Below, in pieces: positions 26,822 through 35,699 of a DNA stretch of 64,000 bases. Position 1 is the stretch's first letter, and every line of letters begins with the position of its first letter. Below the pieces are notes generated by a model. The model was not told the origin of the DNA. It did no database searches and saw only the letters and a list, made by a program, of their open reading frames with translations. A program made the position numbers and the translations under genes. The stretch is from Campylobacter sp. Its GTDB lineage: Bacteria; Campylobacterota; Campylobacteria; Campylobacterales; Campylobacteraceae. Location of the stretch: assembly GCF_019423325.1 (NCBI RefSeq), contig NZ_JAHZBQ010000004.1:37673-101672 (forward strand), given 5' to 3'.

Positions 26822-27799
26822 ATGTCAAAGCCAAAAATTGCAGTCGGCGCATTGGGCGGTACGATTTGTATGAGCGCGAACGGTGGACAAGGCGGAGTTA
26901 AACCTAGCTTTAGTGCAGAACAGTTAGTAGGCGCAGTACCTGCTTTAAGGGAGATGGTGCAAATAGAGGCTAAAACCTTGCTGGCTCTTCCTAGCGGTAG
27001 TTTAAAGGTACAAGATCTCGTAGAAGTTTATAAATGGGCGAAAGAGCAGATTGCTAAAGGAGCAGTAGGCGTAGTCATTACGCAAGGAACCGATACGCTA
27101 GAAGAAAGCGCGTTCTTTTTAAATTTAGTTTGGGATGAGTATGCTCCGTTGGTTATTACCGGCGCTATGCGAAATGCCGATTCTATTAGCTCGGATGGTG
27201 CCGGCAATATATATGCTAGCGTGTTAACCGCTATTAGTCCGCAAAGTAGAGATCGGGGTGTGCTGGTAGTACTAAACGATACGATTCATAGTGCACTATG
27301 GGTTCATAAGAGCAACACCTTTTCTCTGCAAACTTTTGTATCTATAAATGCCGGTATTCAGGGACTTGTGATAGAGAATGAAGTAAAATTTATAACTCCT
27401 GCCGTATCGCGTAAAATTTATCCTTTGCCTGACGTCAAATTTCCTAAAGTAGAGATTATACAAAGCTATTTAGGTTGCGAGGGTGAAATGATTGAGCTCG
27501 CCTTACGTGCTAATTATAGCGGTATCATAATTAGTGGCGTAGGTGCCGGACATGTATCATATGATATGGTGGATAAACTAAGAGGTGCTCAAATTCCGGT
27601 CGTCGTCGCTTCTCGCACCGGTAGTGGGATTTGTGCTACTAAGACATACGGTTATAAAGGCTCAGAGATGGATTTACAAAGTATTGGTTGTATAATGTCT
27701 GGCTGGTTATCGCCGATTAAATCAAGGCTTTTACTGATGCTTTTGCTGGCAAATAATATGAATTTGGAACAGATAAAAAAAGAATTTGGGAATTTCTAA
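26822..27799 (+). CDS. Asparaginase-family amidohydrolase
   Basis: 325 residues without a signal peptide. The two catalytic threonine motifs are present: LGGTI with T14 and TQGTDT with T90-D91, plus the lysine in VHKSNT near residue 169. This is the L-asparaginase/glutaminase fold, and the lack of a signal suggests a cytoplasmic enzyme. The substrate-carboxylate loop reads LPSGSLKVQD rather than the usual GSQ/DSS-D-M type, so an amide other than asparagine is possible. Codons are markedly A/T-ending compared with the lar-ttd genes. It is flanked by the divergent permease and the GntR regulator. Confidence 0.85.
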   Translation: MSKPKIAVGALGGTICMSANGGQGGVKPSFSAEQLVGAVPALREMVQIEAKTLLALPSGSLKVQDLVEVYKWAKEQIAKGAVGVVITQGTDTLEESAFFLNLVWDEYAPLVITGAMRNADSISSDGAGNIYASVLTAISPQSRDRGVLVVLNDTIHSALWVHKSNTFSLQTFVSINAGIQGLVIENEVKFITPAVSRKIYPLPDVKFPKVEIIQSYLGCEGEMIELALRANYSGIIISGVGAGHVSYDMVDKLRGAQIPVVVASRTGSGICATKTYGYKGSEMDLQSIGCIMSGWLSPIKSRLLLMLLLANNMNLEQIKKEFGNF

Positions 27800-27833
27800 G
27801 GCGCCGATCTGGATTGTTTTTATATTATTTTTG

Positions 27834-27839
27834 TATAAT
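27834..27839 (+). promoter_or_regulatory. -10 box (TATAAT) for the GntR regulator gene
   Basis: TATAAT 22 bases before the ATG, with CGGAG at 27851-27855. It gives the regulator its own promoter after the asparaginase-like gene. Confidence 0.55.
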
Positions 27840-27861
27840 ACTCCTAAAAAACGGAGAATAA

Positions 27862-28521
27862 ATGATACATCTCAATTCGGATCGTCCCATCACTACGACG
27901 GAATTTATAGTCCATAGCCTTAGCCAAGATATTTTAAACGGGAATATAAAATCCGGCTCCAAGCTGAAACAAAATGAAATTTCAAAGAGGTTTAACGTTA
28001 GCGCTACGCCGGTAAGAGAAGCGTTAAAAATTCTAACGGCAAAAGGACTGATCAGTTTCGATCCGTTTAAAGGCGCAATTGTAAAAGGGCTTTGCTATAA
28101 GGAAGCAAAAGAAATTTATGAACTCAGAATTTTATTGGAAAGCAAACTTATAACGGATGCGTTTGAAAAATATGATACTGAGTATCTACAAAAAGCAATT
28201 AATATCCAAGAGCAGATCGAAACTTGCACAGATTTAAACGAATGGGCTTTGTTAAATGCCAATTTTCATCGATGCTTTTGGCAGAGCGAAAGCGGCAGTA
28301 GGACGTTTAATATCGTCGAAACCCTTATAATGGCGGCAATCCCATATGTTTCACTGTCTTTGTTTTATAAAAAAACTCATATAAAATCCTCAAATGAGGA
28401 GCACAAGGCGATAATAGAAGCGTATCAGAAAAAAGACTTAAAAAAATTAGTTCATCTCAACACAGCACATACTAATAAGACCAAAAATATTTTGGAAGAT
28501 GCGATAAAAAACAGTCTTTAA
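27862..28521 (+). CDS. GntR-family transcriptional regulator (FCD domain)
   Basis: 219 residues. The N-terminal winged helix-turn-helix spans about residues 12-75 (KLKQNEISKRFNVSATPVREAL is the recognition region). The C-terminal ~140 residues form an all-helical FCD ligand domain with the metal-binding style residues ELRILLES, NANFHRCFW and EEHKAIIEA (His). Such regulators usually repress adjacent catabolic genes until a small carboxylate binds. The asparaginase-like gene and permease are the obvious targets. Low GC matches these two neighbours. Confidence 0.88.
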   Translation: MIHLNSDRPITTTEFIVHSLSQDILNGNIKSGSKLKQNEISKRFNVSATPVREALKILTAKGLISFDPFKGAIVKGLCYKEAKEIYELRILLESKLITDAFEKYDTEYLQKAINIQEQIETCTDLNEWALLNANFHRCFWQSESGSRTFNIVETLIMAAIPYVSLSLFYKKTHIKSSNEEHKAIIEAYQKKDLKKLVHLNTAHTNKTKNILEDAIKNSL

Positions 28522-28936
28522 GTATTTTTTAAAAAAGTATGAAATCCGCGCTGCGGCAAACTTGTTAAATTCTTATCGAGATTAAATTTATGTCCACTTC
28601 TACATCAACCAAAACATTTCCCGATCAAATAGCTTCTAAAATTGCTTTTTAAAATCACATAAATTATATCAAGGGAGAATTGATAAAAAATTTTAAGGCT
28701 TTATCGATCGCAGTGATACTGACGCTAAATTTAAGCACTTCGGATATTACGCTTGATGGCAAGGACATGGCGCCGTAAGAAATAGCGCAGATTATAAACG
28801 GTGCAACTAGGCGCGAGATTAAATTTATCTGCAAAATTTAGCTAGTCGCATGGATAAATTTTAAAAATTTAAACCCGCAAAGCCGCTGTTTTAAAGTGCC
28901 AACTAAAAGCGCGCTAAGCTCTTTCGCAAATTTAAC
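28522..28936. other. Intergenic region with a possible gene remnant
   Basis: Separates gntR and the convergent MFS gene. A TTG-started frame at 28680-28778 follows GGGAG and encodes a 32-residue signal-peptide-like start (MIKNFKALSIAVILTLNL); after the stop the same frame runs on for 20 codons. It may be a decayed exported-protein gene, but the evidence is thin. Confidence 0.35.
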
Positions 28937-30106
28937 CTACGCGCTATTTTTCTGTGCGAATTTTACGCTTGCATAGAGGTAGCTTGCAAGCCCTAGCGCG
29001 CCCAGTATAGCGCCCGCCTCGCCTATGTGCTCAAGCCCGAATCTCGTTGCGACTTGATGTCCCAAAAGCGCTCCGCCGCCGATGCCTACGTTATAAATCG
29101 CCGAGTAGATCGATATCGCGACGTCGGTAGCATCGGGAGCCAGCGCCAAAACCCTAATCTGCAAACAAAGCCCGAAGCCGAAAATCCCCACTCCCCAGAC
29201 GAAAGCTGCAAGCAGCAGCGCTACGTCATTTGCGACAAAAGCTTTTAACGTCAGCACCGAGGCTAGGATAAAAAGGATCGAGCAGATCAAAAAGGCGTTT
29301 GGAAAAGAGCGGTAAAGCTTTGAAAAAAGCACGCTTGCGGCGATTCCCGAAGCGCCGAATGCAAGCAGGACGTAGGTCACGAAGTGATCGCCTGCGGGGT
29401 TAAATTTCGCCACGAAGGGCTCGACGTAGCTGTAGGTCGTAAAATGCGCGCCTACGATCAAAAGCGTCAGCAGATACAAAGCAAGCAGCATCGGGCGCCT
29501 TGCAAGCATCGGCAAGCTCGCAAGAGAGCCCGCGCGGCGACTCGGTAAAAACGGTAAAATTTTCCAAAGAAACAGCGCCTCCGCCGCCGCAAGCGCGCCG
29601 ATTGCGAAAAACGTGATGCGCCAACCGAAAAGCTCGCCGACCACGCGCCCCAAAGGAAGTCCCAAAACCATCGCAAGCGAGGTGCCCAAAGCCAGCATGC
29701 CGATAGCCTGCGAGCCTTTATTTATCGGCGCTACGCGCACGACGAGCGATGAGGTGATCGACCAAAAGATCGCATGCGAAATCGCGATGCCAAGTCGCGC
29801 GATTACCAAAATGGTAAAATTCCACGCAATAGCGGCCAGGATGTGGCTTAGCGTAAATAGCACGAAAAGTCGCAAAAGCAGCCTCTTGCGCTCGAGCTTT
29901 GAGGTTAGCAGCATCAGCGGCAGCGAGAGTATGCTCACCGCCCACGCGTAGATTGTGATGATTAGCCCCGTACTCGTAACGTCCATGCTAAAATCCGCTG
30001 CGATGTCGCTTAGCAGCGCTACGGGGATAAATTCAGTCGTGTTAAAAATAAAGGCGGCAAATGCTAACGCGATAACTCTAGCGTAAGCTATTTTATGGAC
30101 GTTCAT
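28937..30106 (-). CDS. MFS exporter of the DHA1 family (SotB/AraJ-like)
   Basis: 389 residues with about twelve membrane segments. The N-terminus NTTEFIPVALLSDIAADF is typical of the sugar-efflux/AraJ group, and the loop LTSKLERKRLLL corresponds to the MFS loop 2-3 motif. Likely a proton-driven exporter of small molecules at the inner membrane. It is a single gene with non-coding DNA on both sides; substrate unknown. Confidence 0.82.
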   Translation of the reverse strand: MNVHKIAYARVIALAFAAFIFNTTEFIPVALLSDIAADFSMDVTSTGLIITIYAWAVSILSLPLMLLTSKLERKRLLLRLFVLFTLSHILAAIAWNFTILVIARLGIAISHAIFWSITSSLVVRVAPINKGSQAIGMLALGTSLAMVLGLPLGRVVGELFGWRITFFAIGALAAAEALFLWKILPFLPSRRAGSLASLPMLARRPMLLALYLLTLLIVGAHFTTYSYVEPFVAKFNPAGDHFVTYVLLAFGASGIAASVLFSKLYRSFPNAFLICSILFILASVLTLKAFVANDVALLLAAFVWGVGIFGFGLCLQIRVLALAPDATDVAISIYSAIYNVGIGGGALLGHQVATRFGLEHIGEAGAILGALGLASYLYASVKFAQKNSA

Positions 30107-30872
30107 CGGTTTTCTCTTTTCAGCTTTTAAATTCAGACTTTAAATTTAGCGCATTTAGCGGTTTTTAGCTTTTCGAGTTCTGCTCGGAATTTTAAAATTT
30201 TAAATTCTGCGCCGTATATACGTGCCGCGTTTCGTGCTAAATCTAAGCGGAGGATTATAGCTAAATTTATCCTCCTCGCAGCTTGCGGAAATAGAATTTA
30301 CGCTCAAAACGCAAAGTCGCGTGTGGTAAAATTCACACAGCGAGCGATCGATGAAAATTTAAAATGAAATTTGCGCTGCGCTCGGCAGGAGGCAGTAAAA
30401 TTCCTTATATTTAGCAGAATGTGCTGAAATTTTATATGCCGCGATATAGCAAGCCATAAATACAATTTCGCTACGTCGAGCTTGGATGCGTATAGCGGTT
30501 GAGGTTTTGTAGTGGCTAAATTTTATTATCCAGTCTTGTTGCGATATGAGGTCTTTTTATCTTGTGGCAAGTGCATTTTTAAATTTCTTAATTTTCGCGC
30601 ATTCCCGTCATTTGATATTTAGGTTAGAATTTCGAGTCAGACGGCTAAATTTACATTAATTTCTACCTGTTGCTAGCGAGCTGCGCTTAAAGTACGCAAA
30701 ATTTTATTTTCAAAGCGGCGAAAGAGCTCGTTCTCAAACCGCCCGTATATAGTGCTTATCGCTCGCCGCTGTGATAAAGCTTTAGGATTTTATTCGGTTT
30801 GCGAAGCATTTAAATTTTTAAGCAATAAATATGTAAAATTAGCGAAATTTGATAATTCCAAAGGAACTAAAA
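30107..30872. other. Non-coding region between the MFS gene and the PFOR gene
   Basis: About 0.77 kb with no credible gene. It holds a 7-bp inverted repeat (GGAGGAT / ATCCTCC at 30249-30275) and many AAATTT words. Promoters for both flanking genes must lie here; near PFOR the sequence is AT-rich (AATAAATATGTAAAAT) with AAAGGAA before the ATG. Confidence 0.5.
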
Positions 30873-33800
30873 ATGGCAAAAGTTATGAAAACGATGGACG
30901 GAAACGAGGCGGCGGCTTACGTCTCATACGCCTTTACCGAGGTCGCGGGCATCTATCCGATCACGCCTAGCTCGCCTATGGCGGATTACACCGATATCTG
31001 GGCGTCGCAGGGCAAGAAAAACCTCTTCGGCATGCCCGTTAAAGTAGTCGAGATGCAAAGCGAGGGCGGCGCGGCGGGCACCGTGCACGGATCCTTACAA
31101 GCGGGTGCGCTTACGACGACGTACACCGCATCGCAGGGGCTTTTGCTAAAAATTCCAAATATGTACAAGATCGCGGGCCAGATGCTTCCGGGCGTCATTC
31201 ACGTCGCGGCGCGCGCGCTTGCGGCGCAGGCGCTATCCATCTTCGGCGATCATCAAGACGTCTACGCCTGTCGCCAAAGCGGCTTTGCGATGCTTGCAAG
31301 CGACAGCGTGCAGGAGGTGATGGATTTAGGCGGCATTGCGCATCTTGCGGCGATTAAGGGGCGAGTGCCATTTTTGCACTTTTTCGACGGATTTCGCACG
31401 AGCCATGAAATTCAAAAGATCGAGGTGATGGACTATGCCGAGTTTGATCGCTTGCTCGATCGCGAGGCCGTGCGTAAATTTAGAGCTGACGCGCTAAACC
31501 CCGAGCATCCTAAAACTCGCGGCACGGCGCAAAACGACGACGTATATTTTCAGACGCGCGAGCTAACCAATAAATTTTACGATGCGCTTCCGGACATCGT
31601 CGCGGAGTATATGAGCGAAATTTCAAAGATCACGGGGCGGTCGTACGCACCTTTCGTCTATTACGGCGCAAGTGAGCCGCAGCGCGTGATCGTAGCGATG
31701 GGCTCGGTCAATCAAGCCCTTGAGGAGGTGGTCGATCATCTAAACGCGAAAGGCGAGAAGGTAGGTGTGCTAAAAGTGCATCTCTACAGGCCTTTCAGCC
31801 TCAAATATCTCTTCGCCGCGATGCCTAAAAGCGTTAAAAAGATCGCCGTGCTTGACCGCACGAAGGAGCCAGGCAGCCTCGGCGAGCCGCTGTATCTGGA
31901 CATAAAAGCCGCATTTTACGGGCGTGCGGACGCCCCGCTCATCGTGGGCGGCAGGTATGGTCTAAGCTCCAAAGACGTTGATCCCGCGCAGCTAATCGCC
32001 GTGTATGAAAATTTAAAGGCGGACGAGCCTAAAAACGGCTTTACGATCGGCATCGACGACGATGTGACGCATCTATCCCTGCCCGTGGGAGATAAAATTT
32101 CGCTCGGCTACGAGGATGAGACCGAGTGTTTATTTTACGGTCTGGGCGCAGACGGCACCGTGGGCGCGAATAAAAATTCCGTTAAAATCATCGGTGATAA
32201 AACCGATCTTTACGCGCAGGCGTATTTCGCCTACGACAGTAAAAAATCGGGCGGCTACACGCGCTCGCACCTGCGCTTCGGCAAAAGACCGATCCGCTCG
32301 ACCTACCTCGTCTCAAATCCGCATTTCGTCGCCTGCTCGGTCGCTGCGTATCTGGACATCTACGACGTCATCGGCGGCATCCGCGAGGGAGGAACCTTTC
32401 TTTTAAATTCCATCTGGGATGCCGAACAGACGGCGGCAAAGCTTCCGAACAAGGTCAAAAAAATTCTAGCTGCCAGACGGGTAAAATTTTACATTCTAAA
32501 CGCCACTAAGCTAGCACGCGATATAGGGCTCGGAGGCCGCACTAATACGATCATGCAATCGGCGTTTTTCAAGCTCAGCGGCATCATTCCGTTCGAGCAG
32601 GCGCAGAGCTATATGAAGGAATACGCCAAGAAAACTTATGCCAAAAAGGGCGAAGCGGTCGTGGCGATGAACTGCGACGCGATCGATAGGGGAGCGGACG
32701 CTTTAGTGCAGGTAGCGATCGACCCCGCGTGGGCAAATTTAAAAGATGATGCAGCGGGCGCGGACGACAAATACAAGGGCGACGAATTTATAGAAAAGAT
32801 CGTAAAACCGATGAACGCGGCGCGCGGCGATAGCTTGCCGGTGTCGGCGTTTTTAGGACACGAGGACGGCGGGTTTGACGCAGGTAGCACGCGATTTGAA
32901 AAGCGCGGCGTAGGCGTCACGGTGCCTAAATGGATCGAGCAAAACTGCATCCAGTGCAACCAGTGTACCTTCGTCTGCCCGCACGCCGTAATCAGAGCGT
33001 TTTTGCTAGACGAAAAGGACGAGGCCGCCGCGCCTTTAAATTTAAAAGATCACCTGCTAGAAGCCAAGGGCAAGGAGCTGAAGGGGCTAAAATATAAGAT
33101 CCAAGTAAGCCCGTTAGATTGCACGGGCTGCGCGCTTTGCGCCGAAAACTGCCCGAGCAAGGAAAAATCGCTCGTCATGGTGCCGCTTGAAGAAGAACTC
33201 GCAAAAGGCGAGCAAGAAAGCGCGGACTTTTTATTCGAGCACGTAAGATACAAAGACGATTTGATGGACAGATCAAGCGTCAAGGGCGTGGGATTTGCGC
33301 GCCCGTATTTTGAATTTCACGGCGCGTGCCCTGGATGCGGCGAGACGCCGTATATCACGCTGATCACGCGACTTTTCGGCGATCATATGATCGTAGCCAA
33401 CGCCACGGGCTGTAGCTCGATCTACGGCGGATCGGCGCCTTCGATGCCGTACCGCAAGGACGAGAACGGCCGCGGCGTCGCGTGGGCAAACTCGCTTTTT
33501 GAGGACAACGCCGAGTTCGGGCTGGGAATGAAGATCGCAAGCGAGACGCTGCGCCATAAGATAGAGGATCTGATGCTGGGCTCGCTCCCAAGCGTGCCAA
33601 ACGCGCTAAAGGCGCTTTATCACGACTGGATCGAAAACAGAAACGATACGCTAAAATCCGCTCAGATCAGAGATAGGCTGGTGCCGCTGCTAGAACAAAA
33701 TTTAGACGCGCCGGGGGTTCGTGAAATTTTAGAACTGAAGCAGTATCTAAACAAAAAATCGCAATGGATCATCGGCGGCGACGGCTGGGCCTATGACATC

Positions 33801-34454
33801 GGCTACGGCGGACTTGATCACGTGCTGGCTACTGGCGAGGACGTAAACGTGCTGGTGCTAGATACGGAGGTTTATTCAAACACCGGCGGACAGAGCTCCA
33901 AGGCTAGCCGCCGCGGCTCGATCGCGCAGTTTACCGCAGGCGGCAAGGCGGTGCAGAAAAAAGACCTCGGCCAGATCGCGATGACCTACGGCAACATCTT
34001 CGTCGCGCAGGTAAATTCCAACGCAAACCAAGCCGCGACGCTAAAGGCGATCATGGCGGCGGAGGCCTACCCGGGACCTAGTCTCATCATCGCGTACTCG
34101 CCGTGTATCGCGCATGGCATCAAAGGCGGCATGGGCAGCTCCGGCGATCAAGCCGAGCTTGCGAGCAAATGCGGCTATTGGCCGACCTATACCTTCGATC
34201 CGCGGCTTGCGGAGGAGGGTAAAAATCCGCTTAAAATTTCATCCAAAGAGCCCGACTGGAGCCTTTATGAGGAATTTTTACTAAACGAGGTCCGCTACAA
34301 CGCGCTTAAAAAAATCGATCCGGAGCACGCGGGCAAGCTTTATGAAGCCAACAAAGCCGACGCGATGAGGCGTTACCGCCAGCTAAAACGCCTCGCAAAT
34401 GCCGATTTCGGCGATGAGGTTGTCTCTACGGACGCCGCAAGCGAGAATACTTAA
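30873..34454 (+). CDS. nifJ: Pyruvate:flavodoxin (ferredoxin) oxidoreductase, single-chain
   Basis: 1193 residues from the ATG after AAAGGAACTAAAA, the normal length of homodimeric PFOR. The N-terminal pyruvate/TPP domain has the YPITPSSPMAD motif, the central region carries two 4Fe-4S sets (CIQCNQCTFVCP near 690; CTGCALCAENCP near 749), CPGCG near 819 binds a further cluster, and GDGWAYDIGYGGLDH near 968 with SNTGGQSSK binds TPP-Mg. It oxidises pyruvate to acetyl-CoA and CO2, reducing flavodoxin or ferredoxin. A flavodoxin gene about 2.5 kb downstream is a plausible partner. A terminator follows, so it is probably monocistronic. Confidence 0.95.
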   Translation: MAKVMKTMDGNEAAAYVSYAFTEVAGIYPITPSSPMADYTDIWASQGKKNLFGMPVKVVEMQSEGGAAGTVHGSLQAGALTTTYTASQGLLLKIPNMYKIAGQMLPGVIHVAARALAAQALSIFGDHQDVYACRQSGFAMLASDSVQEVMDLGGIAHLAAIKGRVPFLHFFDGFRTSHEIQKIEVMDYAEFDRLLDREAVRKFRADALNPEHPKTRGTAQNDDVYFQTRELTNKFYDALPDIVAEYMSEISKITGRSYAPFVYYGASEPQRVIVAMGSVNQALEEVVDHLNAKGEKVGVLKVHLYRPFSLKYLFAAMPKSVKKIAVLDRTKEPGSLGEPLYLDIKAAFYGRADAPLIVGGRYGLSSKDVDPAQLIAVYENLKADEPKNGFTIGIDDDVTHLSLPVGDKISLGYEDETECLFYGLGADGTVGANKNSVKIIGDKTDLYAQAYFAYDSKKSGGYTRSHLRFGKRPIRSTYLVSNPHFVACSVAAYLDIYDVIGGIREGGTFLLNSIWDAEQTAAKLPNKVKKILAARRVKFYILNATKLARDIGLGGRTNTIMQSAFFKLSGIIPFEQAQSYMKEYAKKTYAKKGEAVVAMNCDAIDRGADALVQVAIDPAWANLKDDAAGADDKYKGDEFIEKIVKPMNAARGDSLPVSAFLGHEDGGFDAGSTRFEKRGVGVTVPKWIEQNCIQCNQCTFVCPHAVIRAFLLDEKDEAAAPLNLKDHLLEAKGKELKGLKYKIQVSPLDCTGCALCAENCPSKEKSLVMVPLEEELAKGEQESADFLFEHVRYKDDLMDRSSVKGVGFARPYFEFHGACPGCGETPYITLITRLFGDHMIVANATGCSSIYGGSAPSMPYRKDENGRGVAWANSLFEDNAEFGLGMKIASETLRHKIEDLMLGSLPSVPNALKALYHDWIENRNDTLKSAQIRDRLVPLLEQNLDAPGVREILELKQYLNKKSQWIIGGDGWAYDIGYGGLDHVLATGEDVNVLVLDTEVYSNTGGQSSKASRRGSIAQFTAGGKAVQKKDLGQIAMTYGNIFVAQVNSNANQAATLKAIMAAEAYPGPSLIIAYSPCIAHGIKGGMGSSGDQAELASKCGYWPTYTFDPRLAEEGKNPLKISSKEPDWSLYEEFLLNEVRYNALKKIDPEHAGKLYEANKADAMRRYRQLKRLANADFGDEVVSTDAASENT

Positions 34455-34473
34455 GCTTTGCGGCTATTTGTTG

Positions 34474-34509
34474 AAATTCCGGCTCTGCGAATTTTGCAAT
34501 CCGGAATTT
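34474..34509 (+). terminator. Stem-loop terminator after the PFOR gene
   Basis: AAATTCCGG / CCGGAATTT, a perfect 9-bp stem with an 18-nt loop, followed by TATTAAATTT. It ends about 55 bases before the racemase ATG. Confidence 0.65.
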
Positions 34510-34564
34510 TATTAAATTTCGCGGGACTGCATAAAATTCCGTATAAATTTTAAAAGGAAAATCC

Positions 34565-35257
34565 ATGAAAAAAATCGGACTAATCGGCGGCATGAGTTAC
34601 GAATCTACGATTACCTATTATGATGGGATCAATCGCAAAATTAACGAACGTCTAGGTGGGCTAAGTAGCGGCGAAATCCTGCTAAGTAGCTTAAATTTCG
34701 ACGAGATCGAGCGGTGTCAAAGAGATAATGAGTGGGGCAGGGCGGGCGAAATTTTAGCTCGTCACGCGCGGGTTTTGCAAGGTGGCGGCGCGGATTATAT
34801 TTTTCTTTGCACCAATACGATGCATAAGTGCTACGAGGCGATAAAAGCCGCTATATCCGTGCCTTTCGTGCATATCGCGGACGCCACGTTAAGTGAGCTG
34901 CGAAAACGTGGCGTGCAAAAAGTAGGGCTGCTCGGTACGATCTACACGATGACGCAGGATTTTTACAAACAGCGCCTAATAGAGGGCGGCGTAGAGGTGC
35001 TCGTGCCGAACGTGGACGAAATGGAAGCGGTAAACGAAGTAATTTTTGATGAGCTTTGCTTTGGTAAAATCTTACCGCACTCCAAAGAGAAATTTTTGCA
35101 GATCATTGAAGGGCTTAGAGCTCGCGGCGCGCAGGGCGTGATACTGGGCTGCACGGAGATCGGGCTGCTCGTATCTCAAGCAGATACCGCCGCGCAGCTA
35201 TTCGATACTACGCAGATCCACATCGATGCGGCAGTAAGTCTAGCTTTAAGCGAGTAA
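34565..35257 (+). CDS. Aspartate/glutamate racemase family protein
   Basis: 230 residues beginning MKKIGLIGGMSYESTITYY, the hallmark of the YgeA/aspartate racemase branch. Two catalytic cysteines are visible in LCTNTMHK near 82 and LGCTEIGL near 198, so PLP-independent racemisation is plausible. The product D-amino acid could serve the cell wall or amino acid catabolism. Its ribosome binding site is AAAAGGAAAATCC. No operon partner is apparent. Confidence 0.85.
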   Translation: MKKIGLIGGMSYESTITYYDGINRKINERLGGLSSGEILLSSLNFDEIERCQRDNEWGRAGEILARHARVLQGGGADYIFLCTNTMHKCYEAIKAAISVPFVHIADATLSELRKRGVQKVGLLGTIYTMTQDFYKQRLIEGGVEVLVPNVDEMEAVNEVIFDELCFGKILPHSKEKFLQIIEGLRARGAQGVILGCTEIGLLVSQADTAAQLFDTTQIHIDAAVSLALSE

Positions 35258-35340
35258 ATATCAAATATGAGCCGGTAAAATTCCAGCTTATAATTTCAAA
35301 TTTTTATATATATTATCAGTTAAATTTAATCTTTCTCTGT

Positions 35341-35346
35341 TATAAT
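35341..35346 (+). promoter_or_regulatory. -10 box (TATAAT) for the DUF2325 gene pair
   Basis: TATAAT 29 bases upstream of the ATG with AAGGGG at 35366-35370, heading the DUF2325 gene, the coupled unknown gene and possibly flavodoxin. Confidence 0.6.
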
Positions 35347-35375
35347 AACGACTATCAATCATATAAGGGGATGAA

Positions 35376-35699
35376 ATGAACGTTTTAGTTATAGGAGCAG
35401 ATGAGATTACGCCCATTAAGGCGGTTTTAAAAGACCTTGGCGCGAGCAATATCGAGCACTGGGATGCACGAAATGAAAATCGCGTAAATCGTAAGCCGAT
35501 CCCGCAAGATACCGAGTGTGTCGTGATGCTTACGAGCTTTTTAAACCACAACACGATGAAAAAAATCAAAGGCGAAGTAAAAAAGCGCAAAATCCCGCTT
35601 GTATGCGCTAAAAGAAGCGTTAGCTGCGTATTTTGCGAATACTGTAAGGTTTTCAATTTAAATCAAGAATTTGGTTGCAGACCTTGTGAAGATGATTAA
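35376..35699 (+). CDS. DUF2325 domain protein
   Basis: 107 residues with the DUF2325 pattern MNVLVIGADEITPIKAVLKDLGA and a Cys-rich C-terminus (VCAKRSVSCVFCEYC and GCRPCEDD). The cysteines at the tail could bind metal or an Fe-S cluster. Family function is unknown. In this window it lies between the PFOR/racemase genes and flavodoxin, which suggests a redox connection by context only. Its stop codon overlaps the start of the next gene. Confidence 0.8.
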   Translation: MNVLVIGADEITPIKAVLKDLGASNIEHWDARNENRVNRKPIPQDTECVVMLTSFLNHNTMKKIKGEVKKRKIPLVCAKRSVSCVFCEYCKVFNLNQEFGCRPCEDD

